Source: an uncultured Eisenbergiella sp. (GTDB taxonomy: Bacteria; Bacillota; Clostridia; Lachnospirales; Lachnospiraceae). Taken from it: a DNA stretch of 47,385 nucleotides. A program made the translations under genes and the position numbers. Under the pieces are notes generated by a model. That model had not been told where the DNA came from, ran no database searches, and saw only the letters and a program-made list of their open reading frames with translations. This document shows, piece after piece, positions 30,933-39,086 of this stretch (its first letter is position 1; the number at the start of each line of letters is the position of its first letter). Location: NCBI GenBank assembly GCA_947631815.1, contig CANRMT010000007.1, positions 1-47,385 of the forward strand, in the 5' to 3' direction.

Positions 30933-32036
30933 TCAGTCCTCTTCCCGGAAGTTCAGCTCTTCCACGGCGGCCCTCAGCTCGTCCTCCGTCACGGTATCGT
31001 CCAGCACCGCCCTGCCGATCTTTTCCAGAAGGACGAAGCGGATCTGTCCCGCCCGCATCTTCTTGTCGGACCGCGTGAGGGCAACGATCAGCTCCACGTC
31101 CAGGTCGTCCGCGGAAATGGGCAGATTGAAGGGCACGAACATGTCGCGGATCTCATAGTATTCTTCCATGGGGATCATCTCCCGCTTCCAGGAAATATAA
31201 GCGGCGGCCACACAGCCGAGGGCGACGCATTCCCCGTGGAGCAGGGAAAAGCCCCTCGCCTTTTCGATGGCGTGTCCGATCGTATGACCGAAATTCAGGA
31301 GGGCACGCTCCCCCTGTTCGGTGGGATCCTTCTCCACCACGCTGCGCTTGATCTCGCAGCTGCGCCTGACCATGGCGAGGAGCGTGTCCCCGTCGCGGTC
31401 GCAGATCTCGTACAGGTTGGAGACCAGCCATTCATAATATCTGCTGTCCCGGATCAGGCCGTGCTTCATTACCTCCGCGAACCCGGAATAATACTGCCTG
31501 GGATCCAGCGTCTGCAGCGTGTCCAGGTTCATATAGACGAGCTTCGGCATGTAAAAGGCGCCGACCATGTTCTTGTACGCGTCGAAGTCGACCCCGGTCT
31601 TCCCGCCGATGCTGGAATCCACCTGGGCGAGCAGCGTCGTGGGGATCTGGATGAAGTCGATGCCCCGCAGATATGTCGCGGCCGCGAAGCCGGTCAGGTC
31701 TCCCGTCACGCCGCCGCCGAGCGCCGCCAGCAGATCCCGGCGGTCAAAATGGTGCTCGATGAGAAAGGTGTAGAGCTCCTGCACCGTCTTCAGCGTTTTG
31801 TGCTCTTCGCCCGCGGGGAATTCGAAGATCTCGCAGACCGCGCACACGTCCTGAAGCGCCTCCTTCACCTGCTGTGCGTAGAGCGGACCCACGTTGCCGT
31901 CCGTCACGATGCAGACCCGGCGCGTCCGGCTGCTCTCCTCCTTCGCGAATTCGTCCGTCAGTTCCGAAAAGCCGTGCGTGAGCACGATCTCATAGCATGG
32001 TTTCTTCTGGTAGGAAACCGTCATTCTTTCCGCCAT
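30933..32036 (-). CDS. aroB: 3-Dehydroquinate synthase
   Basis: A 367-residue shikimate-pathway enzyme that converts DAHP to 3-dehydroquinate using NAD and a divalent metal. The NAD motif GGGVTGDLTGF, the active-site region IPTTLLAQVDSSIGGKTGVD and the metal ligands in FGHTIGHAIE and LHGECVALG are intact. The start at 32036 follows GAGGAG; upstream codons to 32111 are unsupported. Its pairing with lspA and rluD and not with other aro genes is a local arrangement. Confidence 0.96.
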   Translation of the reverse strand: MAERMTVSYQKKPCYEIVLTHGFSELTDEFAKEESSRTRRVCIVTDGNVGPLYAQQVKEALQDVCAVCEIFEFPAGEEHKTLKTVQELYTFLIEHHFDRRDLLAALGGGVTGDLTGFAAATYLRGIDFIQIPTTLLAQVDSSIGGKTGVDFDAYKNMVGAFYMPKLVYMNLDTLQTLDPRQYYSGFAEVMKHGLIRDSRYYEWLVSNLYEICDRDGDTLLAMVRRSCEIKRSVVEKDPTEQGERALLNFGHTIGHAIEKARGFSLLHGECVALGCVAAAYISWKREMIPMEEYYEIRDMFVPFNLPISADDLDVELIVALTRSDKKMRAGQIRFVLLEKIGRAVLDDTVTEDELRAAVEELNFREED

Positions 32037-32107
32037 CGTTTTCTCCTCTGTGACCGACGCGCTTCCGGCACGAACGGCTCGTGGCCTCGCCTGGAAAAGC
32101 GCCTGAA

Positions 32108-32141
32108 TCAAAAATTCCTGTCCCGTTACGCACGGGACAGG
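32108..32141 (-). terminator. sepF operon terminator
   Basis: Minus strand ten-base perfect stem CCTGTCCCGT / ACGGGACAGG (32117-32126 and 32132-32141) followed by AATTTTTG. It separates sepF from aroB. Confidence 0.85.
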
Positions 32142-32175
32142 ATTATGCGTATGCAGTATGGTATGCCGCCGGGAT

Positions 32176-32679
32176 TCACTTCATATCCAGAGAGCTGTTG
32201 AGGATCTCCTGAAAATCACCGGAAATGTCCACACTGGCGGGCGTAATGATGAAGATGAAATGGGAGATCTTCTGAAGGTTTCCGTTGATCGCGTAACACG
32301 AGCCGGAAGTAAAATCAATGATCCGCTGCGCGATATCCACATCCAGTCCTTCCATGTTGAGGACAACGGTACGATTGGCCAAGAGCGTCTCCGTAATTTC
32401 TCTCGCTTCTTCTACACTGGTGGGCTTGATCACACACACCTCCATGCCGCCGGTTCCAACCTTGCGGGGAGCAGGACGCATCGGCGTCACCTTCGGCGCC
32501 GGCTTGCGGGATCGATCCTCTTCCTCAGCCCCATCAGACTTGCTGATACTGCGGATCTTGGACCGGTTCCCTTCCGAGGGTGCGGAATCCTCATCATCAT
32601 AATAGTCGTCATCATAATAACCGTCGTCTTCTTCGTCGTTCAGTTTCATATAATTCAGAAACTTGTCCATCACACCCAT
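32176..32679 (-). CDS. sepF: Cell division protein SepF
   Basis: A 167-residue SepF. The N-terminal amphipathic membrane anchor (MGVMDKFLNYMKL) is followed by a very acidic, Tyr/Asp-rich linker (about 15-33), then the compact SepF domain (about 80-160) with LANRTVVLNMEGLD and AQRIIDFTSGSCYAI. It bundles FtsZ filaments and tethers them to the membrane. The order yggS-sepF is the common Gram-positive one. Terminated directly downstream. Confidence 0.95.
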   Translation of the reverse strand: MGVMDKFLNYMKLNDEEDDGYYDDDYYDDEDSAPSEGNRSKIRSISKSDGAEEEDRSRKPAPKVTPMRPAPRKVGTGGMEVCVIKPTSVEEAREITETLLANRTVVLNMEGLDVDIAQRIIDFTSGSCYAINGNLQKISHFIFIITPASVDISGDFQEILNSSLDMK

Positions 32680-32717
32680 ATTAAACGCTCCTCACATTAT
32701 GACTGGCAGCCGTGGGA

Positions 32718-33422
32718 TCAAATCTCTTCCGCGCTGCGCATGCCAAATATACCGGTCCCCACCCGCACAAGAGTGGCTCCCTCTTCCAGGGCGACCTCAT
32801 AGTCGTTGGTCATGCCCATGGACAAAATACCCATAGATACATTATCAACGTTTTTATTCGCGATGTCAACAGATAATTCGTGAAGCGCACGGAAATATTT
32901 TCGGTTTTCTTCCGGTGCGTTTACAAGCGGGGCAACTGTCATGAGGCCTTTGATGTGAACCCCGGGCAGGCGGGATACTCTTTCGACCAGTTCCGCCGCA
33001 TCCTGCAGGCTGACGCCGAACTTGCTCTCTTCTTCGGCCACATTCACCTCGATGAGGATATCCATATCCTTTCCCTGTTTGACCGCTTCTTTGCTGATCT
33101 CTTCCGCGAGCCGCAGGGAGTCCACACTGTGAATCAACGCGGTTTTGCCGATCAGATATTTCACCTTATTGCGCTGCAGATGACCGATCATATGCCAGCG
33201 AATATCCTTCGGAAGCTGTTCATACTTGTCTGTCAGCTCCTGCACCTTGTTTTCCCCAAAATCCCGGACCCCGGCTTCGTACGCTTCCATCAGCATCTCC
33301 ACCGGTTTTGTCTTGCTCACGGCGATCAGGCCGGCCGCATCCTCCAGACGGCCCGCCCGCTGAAGGGAAGCTTCCATCTTTGTTTTTACGTTTTCCAAAT
33401 TTTCCCGTATCATAACGCTCAT
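32718..33422 (-). CDS. yggS: PLP homeostasis protein YggS/YlmE (PLPBP)
   Basis: A 234-residue alanine-racemase-fold protein that carries pyridoxal phosphate on Lys37 (IAVSKTKP) but has no known catalytic activity; it buffers PLP and influences amino-acid pools. Conserved FGENKVQEL, WHMIGHLQRNK and SMGMTNDYEVA are present. It lies between the HlyD-like gene and sepF with short gaps, as in many Firmicutes. The start may be 33422 or, two codons on, 33413. Confidence 0.95.
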   Translation of the reverse strand: MSVMIRENLENVKTKMEASLQRAGRLEDAAGLIAVSKTKPVEMLMEAYEAGVRDFGENKVQELTDKYEQLPKDIRWHMIGHLQRNKVKYLIGKTALIHSVDSLRLAEEISKEAVKQGKDMDILIEVNVAEEESKFGVSLQDAAELVERVSRLPGVHIKGLMTVAPLVNAPEENRKYFRALHELSVDIANKNVDNVSMGILSMGMTNDYEVALEEGATLVRVGTGIFGMRSAEEI

Positions 33423-33452
33423 CCCTGCCTCATGTCATTTCGTCCCATCCGC

Positions 33453-34853
33453 CTATTCATAGACCATTTCGTTCAGATTCACCGTTTCCGCATCCAAAAC
33501 GATATTGTCATACACGCTCAGGCCGTAAACGGTGTTGGAACGTATGATCGCATATTCATCATTCTGCTGAAGAATTTCCACTTCCTTGAAATCCGCATAG
33601 CCTTTGTTGATATTATAGACCCCGATCAGACTTGCGCTGCGGGAAATCGTATATTCCTCATCCGAATCCGGCATCAGCAGATGATCTCCGACGCGCAGTG
33701 TATAGTTGTCCAAATAGTAATCTGTTTCCGTTTCTTCGTAGATCTGTGTCGGCACAAATTCCGTCGTAAGCTGTCCGTTTTCATCCGCGGTCTGACGCAG
33801 CACGCCGTTCTCTCCGGAATTTCCGCCTTTTGTCAAATATGCCTTGGGTACGAGGAAAAACTCTTTGTTGGTAATGGCGGAAACCGGCACCTTTAATCCG
33901 CTCTCCACATCCGTGATCAATTCAATATCGATGAAGCGGTCTGTCGCGAACGTCACCATGGAGTTGTTGAGTTTCAGTTCAGCATAGACTTCCTCCCCTT
34001 TATCAATGATATTGACCTCTCCCCAGGATTCGTAAAGATTTTTTTGAAAACGGACTTTGACGTATTCCGCCTCCTCCAGTTCCGCGGCCTTCGCCCGGTC
34101 CACACGAATGAGGATAGACCAGTTTTCATCCGTAGAGAGCTTATAAAGGGGATCTCCCGCCGCAATCAATTCATTGTCCAAAAAACGGATACATTCGTAT
34201 TTTTCCCGGTCAAAATCCGCCTCTGTGATATCCTGAGCGGTCTTAGATTCATAGCCGTCGGTGGAATACACAATGATCCCGGACAGGGGCGTATAGCACA
34301 AATGAATCGGCTGTCCGCTCGACGCGGCGTTCAATGCCTCAAGATTGTCCAGCACATTGACGTTGGCGAGCTTGAGCACCGTGCCCTCTATTTCGTACTT
34401 AAAGCTATAGACATCCGGAAAGTGTTTCCGGTCAAAGCCGGAGCAGAAATTGGAGATGCCGGTCTGCAATTCCCGGAGTTCTTCTTCGGAAATCGCCGTA
34501 TTGTCCGCATTTTGTTCTTCGAGAATATCCTTCAGCTGACCGCTCTCATCCACCGTGCAGACAAGCTGGCCGCTCCCCAGTCTTTCCCCTTCTCTGGCAT
34601 AATAATTCAGATAACCGGAATCCGTGCTGTTCACGATCGTTTCGCTGCGCAGCGCAATCCCGGTATACAGATTATCCTGGGACAGTGATCCCAGCTGCAC
34701 CGTATAGGGCTCGATATGTTTGGAATTCAGGAAGTACATGGCAACACATATGATGATATAAACAAAAATCGCACCGAAAATAAGCATGCCAAGATTGATA
34801 TTCAATGGCTTATGATATTGCCGGATCTTCCCACTGTCATCACGCCGCTGCAA
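33453..34853 (-). CDS. HlyD-like single-pass membrane protein of the division cluster
   Basis: A 466-residue protein: a short basic cytoplasmic N-terminus, one membrane helix (LGMLIFGAIFVYIIICVAMYFL), and a large extracellular part with a barrel-sandwich-like region (SETIVNSTDSGYLNYYAREGERLGSGQLVCTVDE) as in HlyD/biotinyl-lipoyl adaptors. It lacks the long coiled coil of true efflux adaptors, and no exporter is encoded nearby, so a cell-envelope role linked to sepF/yggS is more likely; this is inference. I prefer TTG 34853 because GGAGG lies eight bases upstream; the ATG at 34868 overlaps that site. Confidence 0.78.
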   Translation of the reverse strand: MQRRDDSGKIRQYHKPLNINLGMLIFGAIFVYIIICVAMYFLNSKHIEPYTVQLGSLSQDNLYTGIALRSETIVNSTDSGYLNYYAREGERLGSGQLVCTVDESGQLKDILEEQNADNTAISEEELRELQTGISNFCSGFDRKHFPDVYSFKYEIEGTVLKLANVNVLDNLEALNAASSGQPIHLCYTPLSGIIVYSTDGYESKTAQDITEADFDREKYECIRFLDNELIAAGDPLYKLSTDENWSILIRVDRAKAAELEEAEYVKVRFQKNLYESWGEVNIIDKGEEVYAELKLNNSMVTFATDRFIDIELITDVESGLKVPVSAITNKEFFLVPKAYLTKGGNSGENGVLRQTADENGQLTTEFVPTQIYEETETDYYLDNYTLRVGDHLLMPDSDEEYTISRSASLIGVYNINKGYADFKEVEILQQNDEYAIIRSNTVYGLSVYDNIVLDAETVNLNEMVYE

Positions 34854-34901
34854 ACGAAAAACCTCCATACAGACGAAAAGCACGTCCTGTTTTCAGAAAA
34901 C

Positions 34902-34923
34902 AAGCCCCGGCATTCCGGGGCTT
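34902..34923 (-). terminator. Terminator after the P-loop gene
   Basis: Nine-base stem AAGCCCCGG (34902-34910) / CCGGGGCTT (34915-34923) with loop CATT; on the minus strand GTTTTCTG follows. It lies about 40 bases past the P-loop gene stop. Confidence 0.75.
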
Positions 34924-34964
34924 TAACAGGCTGATCTGCCGCACTTCCAATTCATCCAACCGTT

Positions 34965-35384
34965 TCAAAGGGAAACCGCGATCATCGGTTTGAGCGATTC
35001 CGAAAGATCGGCTTCATCACAGGAAACGCTGAGAACGAAATCTACGCCGAACTTCTCGCTCATCTTTGAAAGACGTTCTACGACAGGCGTTATGTCCTGT
35101 CCCTCCAGGCAGGCGATCTTTAGGAAACTGTCGAAATACATCTGCTGCAGATCGTGATCCTGTGAAATGATCCCACTGACGAAGCCCAGGAATTCCTCGC
35201 TGGAATTCACCATGTAATCTGGAGCAACGATAAGACGCACCTTGTTGTTCAGCTCATACATATGCTTTGCGCTCTTGTCCAGATAAACGATGCTGCCGCG
35301 CGCCTGCTTGATCTCGGAATTCACTTTATCCAACAGACTTTTCGTTTTCCCTTTCCCCTTCTCACCTACGATTAACTGAATCAT
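34965..35384 (-). CDS. Small P-loop ATPase-like protein of unknown function
   Basis: A 139-residue protein. The Walker A motif is GEKGKGKT (residues 7-14); a possible Walker B-like strand is SIVYLDKSAKH; a second acidic strand reads VDFVLSVSCDEAD. Relatives in Clostridia are sometimes labelled 'PilT-like', but there is no motor domain and the protein is too short. It has its own promoter with a palindrome in the spacer and a terminator, so it is an independent unit inside the envelope cluster. ATG 35384 follows GGAGGG. Function not known. Confidence 0.75.
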   Translation of the reverse strand: MIQLIVGEKGKGKTKSLLDKVNSEIKQARGSIVYLDKSAKHMYELNNKVRLIVAPDYMVNSSEEFLGFVSGIISQDHDLQQMYFDSFLKIACLEGQDITPVVERLSKMSEKFGVDFVLSVSCDEADLSESLKPMIAVSL

Positions 35385-35417
35385 GCTTAGCCCTCCTGCT
35401 GTAAATTCGATAAAATT

Positions 35418-35446
35418 ATTATAGTGGATATCCACTGAAAAAACAA
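35418..35446 (-). promoter_or_regulatory. Promoter with an operator-like palindrome for the P-loop gene
   Basis: Minus strand TTGTTT (35441-35446), a 17-base spacer and a perfect TATAAT (35418-35423). The 12-base perfect palindrome GTGGATATCCAC (35424-35435) fills most of the spacer, where a repressor would block polymerase. Confidence 0.68.
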
Positions 35447-35461
35447 CCTCTATTTTCGAGT

Positions 35462-36442
35462 TTACCCGATTTCATCCAGAAGATCGGTCATTTCCGCATA
35501 CAGGTAATCGCGCTGGCTGGAGCGCAGGATCACGCTGATATAAGGATTGCCAGCCGTATCCCGAACCAAAAGAATCAGGCAGTTCCCGGCCGCATTGGTG
35601 GTCCCTGTCTTTCCGCCGATCACCGTCACGTTGTCCGGCGCCTTGGCATCCCCGGAAATATACTGATTGGTATTCTGATAAGAAAAGGTCTTCTGACTTC
35701 CGTTCGCTCCCGTATAGACCGTATCGTAACTGGTCATGCTGATGATTTCGTTGATCATGTCATACTTGAGCGCCTCATTGAAAATGAGATACATATCATA
35801 GGCGGTCACATAATGATCGTCCGCCGTCAGGCCGTTGGGATTGACGAAATGGCTGTTCGTCGCACCGATGGCCAGAGCCTCCTCGTTCATCAGATTGCAG
35901 AACTGCTCCACACTGCCCGCCACATGCTCGGCGATGGCCAGCGCGGCATCGTTGGCCGAATGGATCAGCAGCACATGGAGCGCCTGGTTCAGCGTGAGCT
36001 GATCGCCCTCCTGCAGGCCGCACACCACGGCGCCGCTCTCCGTCACCTTTGCCCCCGCAGTGACCGTGATGATATCGTCCGGATTGCCGTACTTCAGCGC
36101 GACCACGGCGGTCATCAGCTTGGTCAGGCTGGCCGGTGCCAGCCGCTCGTGGACGTTCTTGGCGTACAGCACCGCATGGCGGTTCAGATCGAACAGCCCC
36201 GCCGCCGTCGCCTCGGACATGTCCACGACCGCGTCATTGACGTTGACATCCCCGTTCACCACGCACAGATCGGCCGCAAAAGGCTCAGCGGTGACGAAAT
36301 CGTCTTCGCTCACCACCCGAAATCCGGATACTTCATAGTTGGGATCATAGGGAAACGCGATATCGTCATCGCCGCAGCCCGTCATGAGCGCGGCGGTCAA
36401 TACGGCCAGTATCCCGATCATCCGTTTACTTGTACATTTCAC
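35462..36442 (-). CDS. D-alanyl-D-alanine carboxypeptidase (S11 family), lipoprotein-like
   Basis: A 326-residue low-molecular-weight PBP that trims the terminal D-Ala from peptidoglycan stem peptides. The motifs are complete: SLTK (Ser105, Lys108), SAN (162-164) and KTG (278-280). The N-terminus has a lipobox with Cys23 (LMTGCG), so it is likely lipid-anchored and not held by the usual C-terminal amphipathic helix, which is absent. The start is GTG 36442, overlapping the mgsA-like gene by 17 bases. It is the last gene of the long envelope operon. Confidence 0.92.
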   Translation of the reverse strand: MKCTSKRMIGILAVLTAALMTGCGDDDIAFPYDPNYEVSGFRVVSEDDFVTAEPFAADLCVVNGDVNVNDAVVDMSEATAAGLFDLNRHAVLYAKNVHERLAPASLTKLMTAVVALKYGNPDDIITVTAGAKVTESGAVVCGLQEGDQLTLNQALHVLLIHSANDAALAIAEHVAGSVEQFCNLMNEEALAIGATNSHFVNPNGLTADDHYVTAYDMYLIFNEALKYDMINEIISMTSYDTVYTGANGSQKTFSYQNTNQYISGDAKAPDNVTVIGGKTGTTNAAGNCLILLVRDTAGNPYISVILRSSQRDYLYAEMTDLLDEIG

Positions 36443-36821
36443 GCCACTCTAAATCTCCTCTGTCCAGTGACTTGATCAGCAGCTCCGCCGTGGCCAGGCT
36501 GGTCGCCAGCGGGATATTGTACATATCGCAGAGCCTGCTGATATTGCTCACATCCGGTTCATGGGACTTGGGGGTAAGCGGATCCCGCAGAAAGATGACC
36601 AGATCGATCTCGTTATGCTCGATCTGAGCGCCGATCTGCTGCATGCCCCCCAGATGCCCGGCGAGGTATTTGTGGATCGTCAGATTGGTGACATCCTCGA
36701 TGAGACGGCCGGTGGTCCCGGTGGCATACAGCGTATGCTTGCTCAGGATCCCCCGGTAAGCGATGCAGAAATTCTGCATCAGTTTCTTCTTCGCGTCGTG
36801 CGCGATCAACGCAATATTCAT
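36426..36821 (-). CDS. mgsA: Methylglyoxal synthase-fold protein lacking the catalytic aspartate
   Basis: A 131-residue protein clearly of the MgsA family: IALIAHD, the phosphate loop YATGTTGRLI (33-42), FLRDPLTPKSHEPD and the C-terminal NIPLAT. In characterised enzymes the loop reads GGDQQ and its Asp (Asp71 in E. coli) is the catalytic base; here the same loop is GGMQQ, with Met60. The neighbouring GP is replaced by GH. The other aspartates are kept. It may be inactive as a synthase, or use another base. The gene lies between rodA and the carboxypeptidase gene, in an envelope operon. Family certain; activity doubtful. Confidence 0.9.
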   Translation of the reverse strand: MNIALIAHDAKKKLMQNFCIAYRGILSKHTLYATGTTGRLIEDVTNLTIHKYLAGHLGGMQQIGAQIEHNEIDLVIFLRDPLTPKSHEPDVSNISRLCDMYNIPLATSLATAELLIKSLDRGDLEWREMYK

Positions 36822-36834
36822 CGTACCTTCTCTC

Positions 36835-37950
36835 CTATAGATTGTACAGATTCCTTCTCTGCAGCCGGACGTTCAGGACGAGACCGATGCCGATATACAG
36901 GCTGACGAGAGAGCTCAGCCCGGAGCTGACAAACGGGAGCGTCTGTCCCGTGGTCGGCATCAGCATGGTGGCGACGGCGATGTTCATGACTCCCTGAACG
37001 CCGATCAGCGCGCCCACGCTGCCCGCAATGACCGTGCCCGCCGTATCCCTCGCCAGTCTGGCCGTGGACAGACAGCGCAGCACGATGAAGATCAGAAGGA
37101 GGATCACGGCGACACACCCGATGAAGCCGAGCTCCTCTCCGATGACGGCAAAGATGAAATCCGTCTGTGCCTCCGGAAGATAATCTCCGTTCTTCACGGA
37201 AGCAATGACATTGTTATTCAGGCCTTTCCCCCAGAGCTGGCCGGAACCGATGGCGATGACGGAATTGAGCTGCTGATACGCCGTGCTGTCCGCATAGGCC
37301 TCCGGATCAAAAAAGGCCAGGATGCGGTTGCGCTGGAAATCCCGCAGCAGCGTCTGATCCTCCTGCATAACGATGGAAAGAAAAACGAGCAGAGTCGGCA
37401 CAACGACCGCCAGTACTCCGCCGATGATCTTCCAGCTCAGACCGCCAATGAACAGGATGATGCAGAAAAGCATCGCGATCAGGATCGTCGTCGACAGGTT
37501 CGGCTGCATACAAATGAGGACGAGAGGAGGGACTACAAACAAGACCGCAAGGAACAGAATGCGGAACGTATTCAATCTCTCTCTATATTTCATAATAAAC
37601 TGTGCATAAAATAAAATCAACAGGATTTTTACAATATCTGACGGCTGGAACTGAAATAATTTCAGATCCAGCCATCGCTTCGCGCCGTTCACCGTTTCCC
37701 CGAACAGCTCCACCAGCACCAGCAGGCCGATCATGAGCAGATACTCGATCCACTGGAATTTCAGCAGGACGGAATAATCAAAAAAGGCGAAAAAGAACAT
37801 CAGTACGACGCCGATGATCATCCCGTAGATCTGTTTGTCCTGTCCGCCCTCCTCCGCGCTCCCGATGGCCAGGATCCCGATCACGTTCAGGGCGGTCACC
37901 AGAAAAACGAGAAGAAAGTCAAAATTTCTCAGCCTGTATTTTTTAAACAT
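36835..37950 (-). CDS. rodA: SEDS glycosyltransferase RodA
   Basis: A 371-residue, ten-helix SEDS protein that polymerises lipid II during elongation together with PBP2. The family region around the catalytic Asp is present (LPEAQTDFIFAVIGEELGF), as are GGAKRW-like NGAKRWLDL and the C-terminal MLMPTTGQTLPFVSSGLSS. RodA and not FtsW is chosen from the context with mreBCD, PBP2 and min genes. Starts 12 bases after minE. Confidence 0.95.
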   Translation of the reverse strand: MFKKYRLRNFDFLLVFLVTALNVIGILAIGSAEEGGQDKQIYGMIIGVVLMFFFAFFDYSVLLKFQWIEYLLMIGLLVLVELFGETVNGAKRWLDLKLFQFQPSDIVKILLILFYAQFIMKYRERLNTFRILFLAVLFVVPPLVLICMQPNLSTTILIAMLFCIILFIGGLSWKIIGGVLAVVVPTLLVFLSIVMQEDQTLLRDFQRNRILAFFDPEAYADSTAYQQLNSVIAIGSGQLWGKGLNNNVIASVKNGDYLPEAQTDFIFAVIGEELGFIGCVAVILLLIFIVLRCLSTARLARDTAGTVIAGSVGALIGVQGVMNIAVATMLMPTTGQTLPFVSSGLSSLVSLYIGIGLVLNVRLQRRNLYNL

Positions 37951-37962
37951 ATCTGCTCCCTG

Positions 37963-38235
37963 TCAGCTGCTTTTGTGCAGATCGAGGATCGGTATGTTCG
38001 CCCGCAGAGACGGGTTTTTGCCGCCGATCCCGTATGTGTTGGATTTGCTGATCTGTATTTCCATGTTCTGTGTATCGATCTTCATGTAGCGCGAGATGAC
38101 CTTGACGATATCCTCCTTGATCAGGTCCAGCATCTCCGGGGAACAGTTCACCCGGTCGGATATCAGGAGGATCTTCAGCCTGTCCTTCGCGATCTCGCGG
38201 GACGATTTGCGTCGGAAAAAATACGGCAGCTTCAT
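37963..38235 (-). CDS. minE: Cell division topological specificity factor MinE
   Basis: A 90-residue MinE. The N-terminal membrane/MinD-binding part (AKDRLKILLISDR) and the dimerisation domain (DLIKEDIVKVISRYMKID, ending NIPI) are typical. It stimulates MinD ATPase and drives pole-to-pole oscillation. Its presence means Min placement here is of the oscillating type. Overlaps minD by four bases. Confidence 0.96.
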   Translation of the reverse strand: MKLPYFFRRKSSREIAKDRLKILLISDRVNCSPEMLDLIKEDIVKVISRYMKIDTQNMEIQISKSNTYGIGGKNPSLRANIPILDLHKSS

Positions 38236-39038
38236 GCTCTCCCCTCCTGACTTTTATGGAATATGCCTGTGACCTTCGTCCAGAAAGAGACCGAATGGTC
38301 CAGATCGAGATACGGAACCTCCTGTCCCAGGATGCGCATACACAGATTCTTGTAGGCGCGCCCCGCCTGCGTATGGTTCCCCACCAGCGGTTCCCCCTGA
38401 TTGGTGGAGACGACGACGCTCTCATCGTCCGGGATCACGCCGATCAGGCTGACGGAGAGGATATCCACCACATCCTCCACGGTCATCATGTCGCCGCGCC
38501 GGACCATATCGTAGCGCATGCGGTTGATGCACAGATCGATCCTGTCAAAGGCGTTCGCCTCCAAAAGGCCGATGATGCGGTCCGCGTCCCGGATGGCGGA
38601 TACCTCCGGCGTCGTGACCACCAGCGCCCGGTCCGCACCGGCAATGGCGTTTTTGAAGCCCTGCTCGATGCCCGCCGGACAGTCCAGCAGGATGTAGTCG
38701 AACTGATCCCGAAGCTGTTCGATCACCTTGCGCATCTGGCTCTCATTGACGGAGGACTTGTCCCTCGTCTGCGCGGAAGGCAGAAGATACAGCCCGGGAT
38801 AGCGCTTGTCCCGGATCAGAGCCTGCTTCACGCGGCAGCTGCCCTCCACCACATCCACCAGATTGTAGACGATCCGGTTCTCGAGGCCCATGACCACATC
38901 CAGATTGCGCAGTCCGATGTCCGTATCGATGAGCGCCACTTTCTTCCCGGCCGCAGCCAGGCCTGTACCAACGTTCGCGGTGGTGGTAGTTTTGCCGACA
39001 CCGCCTTTTCCTGAGGTAACGACGATCACTTCACTCAT
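38232..39038 (-). CDS. minD: Septum site-determining ATPase MinD
   Basis: A 268-residue ParA/MinD ATPase. The deviant Walker A SGKGGVGKTTT, switch I GLRNLDVVMGLENR, Walker B YILLDCPAGIEQG and the C-terminal amphipathic membrane helix (SFWTKVTGIFHK) are all visible. ATP-bound dimers bind the membrane and recruit MinC or MinE. GGAGG precedes ATG 39038. Confidence 0.98.
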   Translation of the reverse strand: MSEVIVVTSGKGGVGKTTTTANVGTGLAAAGKKVALIDTDIGLRNLDVVMGLENRIVYNLVDVVEGSCRVKQALIRDKRYPGLYLLPSAQTRDKSSVNESQMRKVIEQLRDQFDYILLDCPAGIEQGFKNAIAGADRALVVTTPEVSAIRDADRIIGLLEANAFDRIDLCINRMRYDMVRRGDMMTVEDVVDILSVSLIGVIPDDESVVVSTNQGEPLVGNHTQAGRAYKNLCMRILGQEVPYLDLDHSVSFWTKVTGIFHKSQEGRA

Positions 39039-39086
39039 GTAAAAAAACCTCCGGTCATGAAATATTCGTCCCCCAAACGTCCGCCG

